Assembly: GCA_965214295.1 (NCBI GenBank)
Contig: OZ243944.1
Span: 2,232,001 to 2,296,000, forward strand
Origin: JAJDUF01 sp965214295
GTDB taxonomy: Bacteria; Chloroflexota; UBA11872; UBA12225; JAJDUF01
Length of the DNA stretch: 64,000 bases
Direction of reading: 5' to 3'
Below are positions 7,526-16,988 of this stretch, in pieces. The notes under the pieces are model-generated. The model was not told the origin of the DNA. It ran no database searches and saw nothing but the letters and a program-made list of their open reading frames with translations. Each line of letters starts with the position of its first letter. Position 1 is the stretch's first letter. Both the position numbers and the translations under genes were made by a program.

Positions 7526-9187
7526 ATGAAGCCACTCGTCAGCTTACTGTGGCCACAAGGGCCCCCTGGTCAGGCCGCTCCTGAGATCCGCCTGGGCACC
7601 GGCGCGTCGGCAGATCTCGAGTTGAGCGAGATCGTACAGGTACTCACCGGCGGTGAAGGCACCCGGTCGTCCTTCGTAATGAGCGTCCTGATGGAACTCG
7701 GCACCAATCGGAAGGTGATTGTCTACCGGCAGGGGGTGATCGCGGATCTGCTCGAAGAGCATCGGCTCCGAGAGCGGCTGGGTGACGTGCTCCCGCTGCT
7801 GGTGAGGCGGCGCCAGCAGCGGGACCCGCTCTCGCGCGAGCCATGGTCCGTCACGACGGTTGCCCGTCGCGTGGCGGAACTCGAACGCTATGTAGAGGTG
7901 GCGGTGCGGCTGCACCGGGCGCTGACGGAAGCGGAGCCGCGCGGCGCTGCCCTGCTGGCGCTGCGCGAGCACCTCGACGAGCTTACGAACGCCGCGCAGT
8001 TCAAGTCCCTGCAGGAGCAGCTGCCCAAGCTGCGCGCGACGCTCAACAAGGTACGCAGCGTGACCATCGGGATCAATGTCAGTGAGAGCCTGGAGCCAGG
8101 CTCGGCAACGATCCTGTCCATCAGCCCCGAGGTCATCAAAGGCCCGGCTTCATTGCTCGGGAAGCTGTTGGGCAGAGAGACCGGCGTGCGTGGGATCACG
8201 CCCCTGCACGTGACCGACTGGTCGCCACGGGACCCGCTGTTCAACGACATGCGGAACTTGATCGAAAAGGTGGTAGACCCGGTGGCGAGGGCAATCCGGC
8301 GCTTTACCTCCGTAGATGCCGGCTCGTTCAGCGGCTTGGAGCCGGAGCTTTCGTTCTACCTGAACGGCGTAGAGCTGATCCGGCGCCTGCGGAAGGCCGC
8401 CTTGCCGGTCTGCCGGCCCGAGGTCGCGCCACCGGATGAGCGCGTGTTGTGCTTAGAGGACGGCTACAGCATCAGCTTCGCCTTGCAGGTTATGTCCAAG
8501 GGTGCCGATCCGGAGGGCGTGGCGGCGACGAGCGTCGTGACCAATAGGATACGGTTCGACCAGGAGCAGGGCCGGATATGGGTTCTGACCGGTCCCAATC
8601 GGGGTGGCAAGACAACCTACACTCGTGCCGTGGGTCAGGCCCAGATACTCTTCCAGGCCGGGCTGCACGTGCCGGCGAGCCAGGCCCGTCTCAGCCCGGC
8701 GGATGCCATCTATACGCATTTTCCGCGCCTGGAAGAGGAGCAGCTCGGCCAGGGGCGCCTCGACGAGGAGGCCAAGCGACTGGCCCGCGTGTTCAAGAGC
8801 GCCACACGATACAGCCTGATCCTCTTGAATGAGGTACTCGCCGGCACCAGCGCCATCGAGGCGCTGGGGATCGCATTCGATGCCATGCGTGGGCTGCGGC
8901 TGCTGGGAGCACGCGCCATCTACACGACGCATCTCCACGAGCTTGCGGCCCGCGCGGATGAGATCAATACCGGCACTCCCGGCGACGCGCTCGTTGGCAG
9001 TCTCGTCGCCCAAGTGGATGAAGGGGCCGATGCAGCGCAATCACACCACGCGCGGACGTTTCGGATCGTCGCCGGTCCACCGCGCGGGAGCAGCTATGCC
9101 TCGGAGATCGCCGAGCAGCATGGGATCAGCTACCCGCAGCTGGCGCGGCTGCTCCACGAGCGTCATCGGCTCCCTAAGCCCAACTGA
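7526..9187 (+). CDS. Lone MutS-family ATPase (MutS domain V homologue)
   Basis: This 553-residue protein keeps the MutS core and ATPase domains but lacks the N-terminal mismatch-recognition domain and the Smr domain of MutS2. Walker A is LTGPNRGGKTT near residue 354 and a degenerate signature FPRLEEEQLGQGRLDEEAKR lies near 395. Walker B is SLILLNEVLAGTS near 430, with Asn where canonical MutS has Asp, and the H-loop is YTTHLHELA. The Asp-to-Asn change is also known in some divergent MutS groups. A strong promoter and a 120-base leader precede it. It runs convergently with the ABC exporter genes, 29 bases apart. A role in mismatch repair is doubtful, because no MutL is nearby and the recognition domain is missing. 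Confidence 0.82.
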   Translation: MKPLVSLLWPQGPPGQAAPEIRLGTGASADLELSEIVQVLTGGEGTRSSFVMSVLMELGTNRKVIVYRQGVIADLLEEHRLRERLGDVLPLLVRRRQQRDPLSREPWSVTTVARRVAELERYVEVAVRLHRALTEAEPRGAALLALREHLDELTNAAQFKSLQEQLPKLRATLNKVRSVTIGINVSESLEPGSATILSISPEVIKGPASLLGKLLGRETGVRGITPLHVTDWSPRDPLFNDMRNLIEKVVDPVARAIRRFTSVDAGSFSGLEPELSFYLNGVELIRRLRKAALPVCRPEVAPPDERVLCLEDGYSISFALQVMSKGADPEGVAATSVVTNRIRFDQEQGRIWVLTGPNRGGKTTYTRAVGQAQILFQAGLHVPASQARLSPADAIYTHFPRLEEEQLGQGRLDEEAKRLARVFKSATRYSLILLNEVLAGTSAIEALGIAFDAMRGLRLLGARAIYTTHLHELAARADEINTGTPGDALVGSLVAQVDEGADAAQSHHARTFRIVAGPPRGSSYASEIAEQHGISYPQLARLLHERHRLPKPN

Positions 9188-9216
9188 CTCTGACTCGGTC
9201 AGCGTCATGGGATGCG

Positions 9217-11073
9217 CTAACGATAGCGCCCGGCTTGCATCTCGTACAGCGAGGCGTAGCGCCCTCCTTGGGCTACCAACGCGGCATGGCTGCCGGCCTC
9301 AATTACCCGGCCCTCATCCAACACCACGATGTGATCCGCCATCCGGACCGTCGAAAAGCGATGGCTGATGATCAGCGCCGTCTTGCCCCGCACTAGCGCC
9401 CGGAACTGCGCGAAGAGCCGGTACTCCGCCTCGGCATCCAGCGCCGCCGTCGGCTCGTCCAGGATCACCAGCGCCGCATCGCGCACAAACCCCCGCGCTA
9501 ACGCCACCTTCTGCCACTCCCCACCCGACAACTCTACGCCGCCCGCGAACTGCCGCGTCAACTGCGTGTCGTAACCCTGCGGCAGCTGGGCCGCGATCTC
9601 ATCGGCGCCGGCCCACTGCGCGGCTTGCTCGATGTGGCCGCCGGCCCCAGCGGGGGTCGCGTAAGCGCCGACCGCGATGTTCTCGTGCAGGGTGAGGGCA
9701 AACTGGGCGAAGTCCTGGTAGACGACGGCTATCCGGCGACGCCAGGCGGCCAGGTCGTACTCATCGAGGGGAGCGCCATCGAGCAGGATGGTGCCCGTAT
9801 CGGGGTCATACATGCGGGTGAGCAGCTTGACGAGCGTGCTCTTGCCGGCGCCGTTGGCCCCGACCAGCGCCGTGACCTCGCCGGCCGGTAGCACCAAGCT
9901 CATGTCGGCGAGCACCGCTTGGGTGCTCTCGGGATAGCGAAAGCCCACCTGCTGCAGCGCAACGCCCTGCTCCAGCGAGGTCGGTGCCGGGCGGCCCTCA
10001 CCCGGTACAGGCACGGCGATCCGCGGGCCAGCACGATCCAGAACCGCAAACAGAGCGCGCAGATGCAGGAGCAGGTCGGAAAGCTGGCCAAACCATACCG
10101 GCAGAGTCATAAGCGTGCGCTCGACCTGGACGACTGCCCCAAGATAGAGCGCGATGTCGCCGAGCGTGAGCTTGCCTGCGCCGGCCTGGGTCACGACATA
10201 CCAGAACCCGCCGGCCAGTGCCAGCGCATGTAATCCGCTGAATGCGACCAACAGACGCAGCGCCGCCCAGCGGATGCGCCGGAGCTCGGACAAGGCCACC
10301 GCAAAACGGGTGTCGAAGCGCTGCAAGAAGAAGTCGCCTAAGCCGAAGACGCGCACCTCCTTCGCGGCGGCCGGCGCCAAGGTGACGCGGGCGCAGTAGT
10401 CCCCTTCACGCGCCGCGCGCGAGCGTGCTTGCAGGGCACTCCACCGCTCCCCGCTGAGACGTTCCTCGGCCCACAGGTGGGGCACCATGGCCGCCAGCAG
10501 GATCACTGGGAGCAGCGGGTGCAGCTGCAAGAGCAAGATGGAGACACCGGCTACGGTAAAGAGGCCGCTGAGTCCCTGGAGCAGGGTAAACGCGCGCATC
10601 AGGCGCCGGGCGGCTTCCTGCGCCAAGCGGGCGTGGTCCTGGAAGGCGGGCCGTTCAATATCCACGAGGTCCACACGCCGCGTGCCGGCCGCCATCAGCC
10701 GGTCATCAACTGCGGCCGTCGCTCGATCCTCAAGCCATGCGATCTGTACGCGCTGCACCGGCTCCAGAATCTCCGGTACGGCCAGCACCACCACGTAGAG
10801 CACGGCCAAGAGCAGCGCGCCGCTGACGTCAGGCTCAACAGCCGTGCTCCCTACCAGGTGGTCCACGATGAGTTTCCCCAGCCAGACCTGCGCCACCGGC
10901 AGGAGCGCGAGGGCGCCGAGCAGCGCCACGTAGATCGCCGCGGCCCCGCCGGCGGCGGTGACGACAATAGTGAGGCCGCGGAGCCAGACGCGCAGGCGCT
11001 CCGGTAGCTGCTGCACCGCGCGATTGAGACGCTCCCGCCAAGCAGCCGCGAAGGGAGAAGGTGATGCGCTCAT
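9217..11073 (-). CDS. ABC exporter half-transporter (permease-ATPase), subunit B of pair 1
   Basis: This 618-residue protein fuses an ABC type-1 exporter membrane domain (about 6 helices, residues 30-330) to an ATPase domain. Walker A is GANGAGKST, the signature is the unusual LSGGEWQK, Walker B is LVILDEPTAALD and the switch His is in LIISHRFSTVR. Its start overlaps the stop of the upstream half-transporter as ATGA, so the two should form a heterodimer. It is a close paralogue of the protein at 42438-44291. LSGGEWQ-type exporters often handle peptides or lipids, but no peptide-maturation gene lies nearby, so the cargo is unknown. Confidence 0.88.
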   Translation of the reverse strand: MSASPSPFAAAWRERLNRAVQQLPERLRVWLRGLTIVVTAAGGAAAIYVALLGALALLPVAQVWLGKLIVDHLVGSTAVEPDVSGALLLAVLYVVVLAVPEILEPVQRVQIAWLEDRATAAVDDRLMAAGTRRVDLVDIERPAFQDHARLAQEAARRLMRAFTLLQGLSGLFTVAGVSILLLQLHPLLPVILLAAMVPHLWAEERLSGERWSALQARSRAAREGDYCARVTLAPAAAKEVRVFGLGDFFLQRFDTRFAVALSELRRIRWAALRLLVAFSGLHALALAGGFWYVVTQAGAGKLTLGDIALYLGAVVQVERTLMTLPVWFGQLSDLLLHLRALFAVLDRAGPRIAVPVPGEGRPAPTSLEQGVALQQVGFRYPESTQAVLADMSLVLPAGEVTALVGANGAGKSTLVKLLTRMYDPDTGTILLDGAPLDEYDLAAWRRRIAVVYQDFAQFALTLHENIAVGAYATPAGAGGHIEQAAQWAGADEIAAQLPQGYDTQLTRQFAGGVELSGGEWQKVALARGFVRDAALVILDEPTAALDAEAEYRLFAQFRALVRGKTALIISHRFSTVRMADHIVVLDEGRVIEAGSHAALVAQGGRYASLYEMQAGRYR

Positions 11074-12962
11074 CCCCTCACCTCTGGCGTCACCGGCTCC
11101 ACACCGACATACTGGGCGGCTTGGAGCCGGTAGAGCCGGGCATACTCATCGTCTTGGGCCAGGAGGTTGGCGTGCGTGCCGGCTTCTTGGATACGACCGT
11201 CGGCCAGGTAGAGGATGCGGTTGGCCATCCGCACCGTTGAGAAGCGATGGCTGATCAGAACCGTCATGCGGTCGCGAGTCAGCTCGTGAAAGTGCTGGTA
11301 CACCTCGTACTCGGTCTGCACGTCGAGCGCGGCCGTTGGCTCGTCCAGCATCAGGAGTTGGCAATCCCGCACAAAGGCGCGTGCCAGCGCCAGCTTTTGC
11401 CACTCGCCGCCAGATAGCTCGCGGCCGCCGAACTCGCGGCCTAACTGGGTTTCGAGGCCCTGCGGCAACTGCCCGAGTAGCGTATCGGCGCCGGCTCTGG
11501 CTGCGGCGGCCCTTAACTGAGCGGCGGTCGCCGGGTCGTGCGGCGTCCGCAGCAGCTCCACCTGACCCAGGCCGATGTTCTCCCCGGCGGTCAGCTCGTA
11601 GCGCATGAAGTCCTGGAAGATCACCCCCATCTGCCGACGCAGATCATCCAGGTCGTAGTCGCGCAGGTCAACGCCATCCAGCAGGATGCGCCCCGCCGAC
11701 GGGTCGTAGAGTCGCAGCAGGAGTTTGACGACGGTGGTCTTGCCCGCGCCGTTGCGGCCCACCAGCGCCACCGACTCGCGTGGGTCGAGGTGCAGTGAGA
11801 CATCGCGCAGCACCGGCTCCGACTGACCGGGGTAGGTGAAGGCCACGTGCTCGAAGACGATGCCCTCGCGGAAGGCGCGGGGGGCAGGCCGGGGGTGAGC
11901 CGGCAGCGGCAGGTCCGGTGAGGCCTCGAGGATGCGAAACAGGCTGGGGAGAAAGCTGAACACCTGCGGCAGAAAGCCGATCTCGAAGCCCAGACTGAGC
12001 AGCTGCGCCTGCAACATGGTGGCCGCACCGCCATAGAGGGCAAGATCGCCAACGGTCCGCTCGCCCTGGATAATCAGCCAGACGACGTAGACATAGATGG
12101 CGCCCGCGGCTAGGGGGGCCACGGCCGTAGCAGGCACCACGCGGCGCAGCAGTTGACGGCGCAGGCGGTCCACCACCGCGACCGTGCGTTCGAAGATGGC
12201 GGCGTAGCGCGCCCGGAAGAAGGGGCCTAGCTCGTACAGGCGGATATCCTTGGCGGGGTCGGGCATGAGGAGCACTTCGCGGCTGTACTCCAGACGGCGT
12301 GCATCGGGCGTCTGCCGATAGAGCCGGTTCCAGACGCGACTGGCGTACTCGAACTGCCGCATGATCTGCGGCAGCGTTGCGCCTACAAGCAGCAGAGGTG
12401 CCAGCGGGTGAACGCTGACCAGGACCAACACCAAGCCCATTGCGGTGAACAGCGCCAGGGCCGCGCGGCTGCCATAGAGGAGGAGATCGCTCCCACTGGT
12501 GGCGGCCTGGGTGCGAGCGCGCTCAAGGTCGTCCGCGAAGGCGGGATCCTCGAAGCGCGCCAGCCCCTGCCAGCGGTTGGCCGCTGCGATGAGCTGGGCC
12601 GTGACGTACCCGGTGAGCCGGTCGCTGACCAACGCCTCAAAGGTCACGGCAAACGGCTGGATCAGCCGACTCACGACCACGGCTACTGCCGCGAGCACAA
12701 TCCAGACGGCGAGCGGCCACCGAGTCACCAATCCCTGGTCACCTGAGAGCAGTCCCAGGTCCAGGGCTGCACGATCTATGATGGCCCGCGATAGGACCAT
12801 CTGAAGTGGGGACAGCAGGGCCTGTAACCCCAGGAGTAACAGGATAGCCAGCAGCAACACCGGGCTAGCCCGCCAGGCCAGCTGGACCGCTAGGGCCGCG
12901 AGGCGGCCACTCTCGCGCAGCCGCCGCCAGAAGGCGCGGTCCTCGCCGCGGCCGGACGCCAT
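11070..12962 (-). CDS. ABC exporter half-transporter (permease-ATPase), subunit A of pair 1
   Basis: This 630-residue half-transporter has an N-terminal membrane domain followed by an ATPase domain with GRNGAGKTT, LSGGEWQK, LLMLDEPTAALD and LISHRFSTVR. The start at 12962 has AGAGGAGA a few bases upstream. It is translationally coupled (ATGA) to the next half-transporter. The membrane domain carries an early segment, LLSPLQMVLSRAIIDRAALD, that is nearly identical in its paralogue at 44396-46258. The two operons therefore came from a duplication of the whole pair. Both subunits keep the catalytic Glu after Walker B, so both sites may be active. Cargo is unknown. Confidence 0.88.
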   Translation of the reverse strand: MASGRGEDRAFWRRLRESGRLAALAVQLAWRASPVLLLAILLLLGLQALLSPLQMVLSRAIIDRAALDLGLLSGDQGLVTRWPLAVWIVLAAVAVVVSRLIQPFAVTFEALVSDRLTGYVTAQLIAAANRWQGLARFEDPAFADDLERARTQAATSGSDLLLYGSRAALALFTAMGLVLVLVSVHPLAPLLLVGATLPQIMRQFEYASRVWNRLYRQTPDARRLEYSREVLLMPDPAKDIRLYELGPFFRARYAAIFERTVAVVDRLRRQLLRRVVPATAVAPLAAGAIYVYVVWLIIQGERTVGDLALYGGAATMLQAQLLSLGFEIGFLPQVFSFLPSLFRILEASPDLPLPAHPRPAPRAFREGIVFEHVAFTYPGQSEPVLRDVSLHLDPRESVALVGRNGAGKTTVVKLLLRLYDPSAGRILLDGVDLRDYDLDDLRRQMGVIFQDFMRYELTAGENIGLGQVELLRTPHDPATAAQLRAAAARAGADTLLGQLPQGLETQLGREFGGRELSGGEWQKLALARAFVRDCQLLMLDEPTAALDVQTEYEVYQHFHELTRDRMTVLISHRFSTVRMANRILYLADGRIQEAGTHANLLAQDDEYARLYRLQAAQYVGVEPVTPEVRG

Positions 12963-13264
12963 CGATTCTCCTCTTGGTTGGCAGGCGTTTCAGCGCTACT
13001 TTGATCCGTTTAACCGTGAATACGATTATTGCAGGAGGGAATACGCAGAGTCAATCACTGCGCGGGGTACCGCCTCACCCCAACCCTCTCCACCATGATG
13101 GAGAGGGAGTTGGATCACAAGAGCAGGATTTCGCCTTGGGAGGTGGTGCGGACCTAACCCCCGCCAACCTGGGAGGGCCGGTTCCTGGATTCCCGCTTTC
13201 GCGGGAATGACGACCTTGCAAGCATCTCACATGGTGGAGAGGGATTGGGGTGAGGCAACCGCGA
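12963..13264. repeat. Intergenic repeat cluster
   Basis: No gene is seen here. The stretch holds two inverted copies of a ccctctccaccatg..tggagaggg palindrome (13077-13103 and 13231-13257). Between them lies a REP-like palindrome of the ATTCCCGC..GCGGGAAT type at 13187-13212. Confidence 0.7.
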
Positions 13265-13876
13265 CTAGCCGCGCCGCAGCCGCGAGAACGGCCGCCAGAT
13301 GGCTAGTACCAGTACCACGAACAGGAGAATGGCGAGCCATACCCGCCCCGTGCCGAGGGCCAGCATGATCCCTGCCACCAGCGCCAGCAACGGCCACTGG
13401 CGGCGCCGGCCGGTCCAGCTCATGATGCCGAGCATCAGGGCGACTACGAGGGGCACGACCAGCAGCATAAGGACGCGCTCGTCCGCGGGCACCTCGGGCA
13501 GTGGCCCCTGGGATTCCAGTTGCTGCGGACGTTCGGGTGGCGCAAACTTCCCCAGCGCGCCGAGCACGAGCAGGGCGAGCACGCCCAGGGCAAAGACCGT
13601 CCGCGTCGCACCGTCGCGGACCCGCAGGACGAGTGGCACGCCGAGCCAGTCCAGGACGGTGAGGAGCAGCCAGACGGCACCAGCGCTCAGGGCGAGGAGG
13701 GCACCCAGGAAGAGCACGAAGGCCAACCCCATCCCCGATTGCTCGATCAGCACGAGGACCAGATAGATGGCGATGAGCACGGCGGCGCCGGCGGCATAGG
13801 GGGCGAGGCGGTCGTACCACGGTGGAGGCTGCTCTTCCGGGGGCGCCGGCCGCTCATCCATGTCCCACGGTTGCAT
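13265..13876 (-). CDS. Hypothetical multi-pass membrane protein
   Basis: I do not recognise this 203-residue protein. After a Pro/Glu-rich cytoplasmic start (about 25 residues) come about six hydrophobic segments, including LAPYAAGAAVLIAIYLVLVL, GLAFVLFLGALLALSAGAVW, TVFALGVLALLVLGAL, VLMLLVVPLVVALMLGI and WLAILLFVVLVLAIW. It ends in a basic tail (RPFSRLRRG) that should face the cytoplasm. A consensus AAAGGAGG ribosome-binding site lies seven bases before the ATG. It is flanked by repeats and follows the ABC exporter genes in the same orientation, but spacing argues against an operon. Confidence 0.7.
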   Translation of the reverse strand: MQPWDMDERPAPPEEQPPPWYDRLAPYAAGAAVLIAIYLVLVLIEQSGMGLAFVLFLGALLALSAGAVWLLLTVLDWLGVPLVLRVRDGATRTVFALGVLALLVLGALGKFAPPERPQQLESQGPLPEVPADERVLMLLVVPLVVALMLGIMSWTGRRRQWPLLALVAGIMLALGTGRVWLAILLFVVLVLAIWRPFSRLRRG

Positions 13877-13918
13877 GGGGCGCCTCCTTTGGTGAGACTG
13901 CCGTTCCGAGGCTATGGT

Positions 13919-13966
13919 GATTCCCGCGCAAGTAGGGGCTGGATTCCGGCTTCCGCCGGAATGACG
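13919..13966. repeat. REP-like palindromes upstream of the membrane-protein gene
   Basis: Two adjacent ATTCCCGC/ATTCCGGC..GGAATGACG palindromes occur between genes; the second is a variant with CCGG in the stem. Confidence 0.65.
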
Positions 13967-14012
13967 CAGGGGGATTGATGGCAGCGCCTGCTAGCTCAAA
14001 TGTTAGCAGAGG

Positions 14013-15461
14013 CTAGCCGGCGAGGATGGCGTTCTGCGCCTTGGCGATTGCGGCCGTCGCCACCGCGACCGACTGCGTGCCTTCCCACACCGGCGCCATG
14101 CCTGCGTCAAAGGCTTGCAAGAGCTGCGCTCGCGCCGGATGCAGCGGCAGACCGCGGGCGTGCTCCAGCGCCGGCACGATTGCATCGCCACCGAAATAGG
14201 GCGCGACCGACTGCGCGACCGAGCGCCGCGCCGGGGGTGGCATGGTGGGCAAGGTCAGTTTGGGGCCCTTGCGGACGGTGCCCTGCTGGAAGGCGCGCTG
14301 GGCTTCCTCTCCCGCCCACCAACTGAGGAAGGTCCAGGCCTCGTCCGGCACGCCGGTCGCGGCGCCGAGATGAAACGCCGACTGCAAGAAGAGCCAGTTG
14401 GCCGGCTTGACCGGGCCATGGGGGGCGGCCGCCAGGCCATACTTCAGCCCGTATTCGGCCTGCGGGACGAGCAGTTGCCCTGTGAGGCTCCGAGCGGCGT
14501 ACAGCATTGCCAGCCGGCCAATCTTGAACAGCTCATCCGCACTCACCTCGTCGGCGGGTGGCCACACGGCATGGGTATCGCGCTGCTCGAACAGCCATTC
14601 CAGCGCCTCCCGCGCCGGCGGCTCATCCACCAAGCTCTTGGTCACGTCCGCATCCACGATGTCGCCGCCGTTCGCTCGGATCCAAGGAATCGTCGCCGGG
14701 TAGCTATAGCTACGCACGGGCCGATTGGCAAAGTTCATGGTGAGCGGAGGGCCGTAGTCACGGCTGAGGGCAAACCCGTACACAGGTTTGCCGCCCCGGT
14801 GACCGGTTAACGCGCGGGCCTGGTCGAGGAGGTGCTGCCAGGTCCAGTCGCTTGCTGGCGCGGACACGCCGGCCGCGGCCAAGAGGTCCGGGTTATAGAA
14901 CACCAACTGCGTCTCCGCATGGGTATGCAGCGCGTAGAGGTCGCCGCGCCAGGTGCTGTGCTCCAGAGCGCCTGGCCAGAAGTCGGTGAGGTCGTAGCGG
15001 TCGCGCCGGATGAACTGGTTCAGGCCGAGAAACGCCCCCTGCATGACCAACGGGACGGCATCCCTGGCCCACCAGGGCACCCGCACGATATCCTGATCCT
15101 GGAAGACATCTACGGCTTGGCCGGAAGTAACAGCCTCCCAGAACACCTGGCCCATGTCAGGGACTTCTGACCAGGTTTGCCATTCGATGGACAGGTGCGG
15201 GTGGGCTTCGGTGAACGGCGCCGTGTACTGGCGGAACTGGTTCACATTCCAGGCGGGGTCATAGCCGCCTCCGGTTGAGTAACGCACCCGGACGGGGATC
15301 TGCTGCTGGGTCTGGCGAGGGAGGTCTGAGCGTGGCGGCTTGGCGATGGCCGGCCGGTCCTGGGGAGCACCGGCCGGCACGATGTCACACGCCGCGGCCA
15401 GTAAGCTGGCGCCGAGCGCAGCACCGCCGCCGAGTCCTTGCCGCCGGGTCATTGCTGCCAT
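14013..15461 (-). CDS. Extracellular solute-binding protein family 1, Tat-type lipoprotein (paralogue 1)
   Basis: This 482-residue protein is an ABC-importer binding protein of the sugar-binding (SBP family 1) kind. It begins MAAMTRRQGLGGG with a twin-Arg signal and a lipobox LAAAC near residue 27, so it should be exported folded and anchored by lipid on the outer face. The mature part has the family layout, with FTEAHPHLSIEWQTWSEV and WTWQHLLDQARAL, and ends in an alpha-helical tail. I start at 15461 because AAAGGAGG lies just upstream; an earlier codon at 15497 is inferior. The leader is almost identical to that of the next gene, a paralogue. No permease or ATPase gene is linked. Confidence 0.85.
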   Translation of the reverse strand: MAAMTRRQGLGGGAALGASLLAAACDIVPAGAPQDRPAIAKPPRSDLPRQTQQQIPVRVRYSTGGGYDPAWNVNQFRQYTAPFTEAHPHLSIEWQTWSEVPDMGQVFWEAVTSGQAVDVFQDQDIVRVPWWARDAVPLVMQGAFLGLNQFIRRDRYDLTDFWPGALEHSTWRGDLYALHTHAETQLVFYNPDLLAAAGVSAPASDWTWQHLLDQARALTGHRGGKPVYGFALSRDYGPPLTMNFANRPVRSYSYPATIPWIRANGGDIVDADVTKSLVDEPPAREALEWLFEQRDTHAVWPPADEVSADELFKIGRLAMLYAARSLTGQLLVPQAEYGLKYGLAAAPHGPVKPANWLFLQSAFHLGAATGVPDEAWTFLSWWAGEEAQRAFQQGTVRKGPKLTLPTMPPPARRSVAQSVAPYFGGDAIVPALEHARGLPLHPARAQLLQAFDAGMAPVWEGTQSVAVATAAIAKAQNAILAG

Positions 15462-15536
15462 GGTCTGCCTCCTTTTGTCTCGCTTTACCTCCGCCATTAC
15501 CGGAGGGGCGCGGGCAACTCTACTCGGCTGGTATCG

Positions 15537-16988
15537 CTAACCGGCGAGGATGGCGTTCTGCTCTTTGGCCACCGCCGCTGTTGCGGCCTCGACCGTCTGC
15601 TCGCCCCGCCAGACCGGCTTCAGGCCCTTGTCAAAGGCCGCCTCAAGATTCTGCTGCTCTTCATGAGGCTGCGTCATCCGAGCGTGTTCCAGGGCGGCTA
15701 TATCGTTCTCGCCAAACCAGTCCACCAGCTCCACGGCTAATGACCGTCGCGCTGGCGGGTGCGAATTGGCCAGCGTCAACTTACTACCCTTGATCGCCCG
15801 GCTGTGGTGATGTGCGCGCTGGGACTCCACCCCCGTCCACCAACTGAGGAAGGACCACGCCTCGTCCGGCACCCCGGTCGCGGCCCCAAGGTAGAAGGCC
15901 GGCCACGCGAACAGGGTATTCGCGTACTGGACCGGCCCCGGCGGTGGCACGGCCACGCCGTGCTCCAGCCGACCGGACACGACCTCACTGTCAAGCCCAT
16001 CGCGGTAGGTGTAAAGCATCGCCAGTCTCCCCATCATGAAGAGATTGTCCTGCTCCGTCGCCGTGACCTGTCGCAACTGCTCGGTGGTGGGCCACACCCC
16101 ATGGGTGTGCCGGAGGGCGGCGAGCCAGTGCAATGCGGCGACCGCCTCAGGCTGATCCACGACGCTCCGCGTCCGGTCTTCATCGAGCATAGCGCCGCCA
16201 TTGCTCCAGATCCAGGGGACGGCAGACCAATAGCTGGATTCCTCGTATGGTATGGGAGTGAAACCGTAGCTGGCGTTGGCCCCCTGACCCTGGGTTAGCG
16301 CAAGAGCCTGCTCAAGGAGATCGTCCCAAGTCCACTGGTCCGTAGGAACCGGCGCTCCAGACGCGACGAATAGCTGTTGGTTGTAGAACAGCAGGTTGGT
16401 CTCTACCTCGGTGAACAGGCCGTAGAGGTCGTTTTCCCACGTGGCTCCTTGCAGGCAGCCCGGCCAGAAATCGGTGAGGTCAAAGCGATCGCGCCTGATG
16501 AAGCGGTTGAGACCGAGTAGCGCCCCTTGGGTACCGGACTCGGCAGGGATCTGAGGCCAGAAATGCAGGACATCGTAGAACTGGCCGGCTGCGGCAGCTT
16601 CGGCGAAAAGGTTGAGGTATGAAGCGAAATCCACCACTGAGGAAAAGTCCCACTGTTGCCAGGTGATCGTGATATGGGGATGGGTCTCGGTGAACGGGAC
16701 GGCGACTTTGTGCTGCGAGGCGACGGTCTCGAAACCCACGTACCCATACCCGGGGGAGAAAAGCACGCGGAGTGTGATAGGCTGCTTGGCTTTGCTGGGC
16801 GCGCCCGGTTGCGGTTGTTTGCGATCTGCCGGCATCCGCAGTCGGGACTCGGCCGGAGCCGTCGGCTCGGCTTCAGTGGGCAGCGCTCTCTCAGCAGCCG
16901 GCCCAAAGACATCACACGCTGCGGCCAGTAGGCCAGCGCCGATTGCCGTACCCCCACCGAGCAACTGCCGCCGGGTCGTCGCTGCCAT
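15537..16988 (-). CDS. Extracellular solute-binding protein family 1, Tat-type lipoprotein (paralogue 2)
   Basis: This 483-residue paralogue of the preceding gene product starts MAATTRRQLLGGG, with a twin-Arg signal and lipobox LAAACD. It has the same blocks (FTETHPHITITWQQWDF, NRFIRRDRFDLTDFWPG, WTWDDLLEQALALT, DEAWSFLSWWTG). The ribosome-binding region (AAAAGGAGG then AGACC before ATG) is shared with its neighbour, so the 5' region was duplicated together with the gene. It lies upstream of paralogue 1 in the same direction, 75 bases apart. The two probably bind related oligosaccharides or polyols and use a distant membrane component. Substrate is unknown. Confidence 0.85.
   Translation of the reverse strand: MAATTRRQLLGGGTAIGAGLLAAACDVFGPAAERALPTEAEPTAPAESRLRMPADRKQPQPGAPSKAKQPITLRVLFSPGYGYVGFETVASQHKVAVPFTETHPHITITWQQWDFSSVVDFASYLNLFAEAAAAGQFYDVLHFWPQIPAESGTQGALLGLNRFIRRDRFDLTDFWPGCLQGATWENDLYGLFTEVETNLLFYNQQLFVASGAPVPTDQWTWDDLLEQALALTQGQGANASYGFTPIPYEESSYWSAVPWIWSNGGAMLDEDRTRSVVDQPEAVAALHWLAALRHTHGVWPTTEQLRQVTATEQDNLFMMGRLAMLYTYRDGLDSEVVSGRLEHGVAVPPPGPVQYANTLFAWPAFYLGAATGVPDEAWSFLSWWTGVESQRAHHHSRAIKGSKLTLANSHPPARRSLAVELVDWFGENDIAALEHARMTQPHEEQQNLEAAFDKGLKPVWRGEQTVEAATAAVAKEQNAILAG

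Noticed and set aside
9217..12962. Lanthipeptide or other RiPP cluster around the LSGGEWQ exporters
   Set aside because: I found no precursor peptide, cyclase or radical-SAM gene near either exporter pair.
13227..13820. Minus-strand frame of 197 codons overlapping the membrane-protein gene
   Set aside because: Arg/Ala/Gly-rich shadow without a ribosome-binding site; the other frame has membrane helices and AAAGGAGG.
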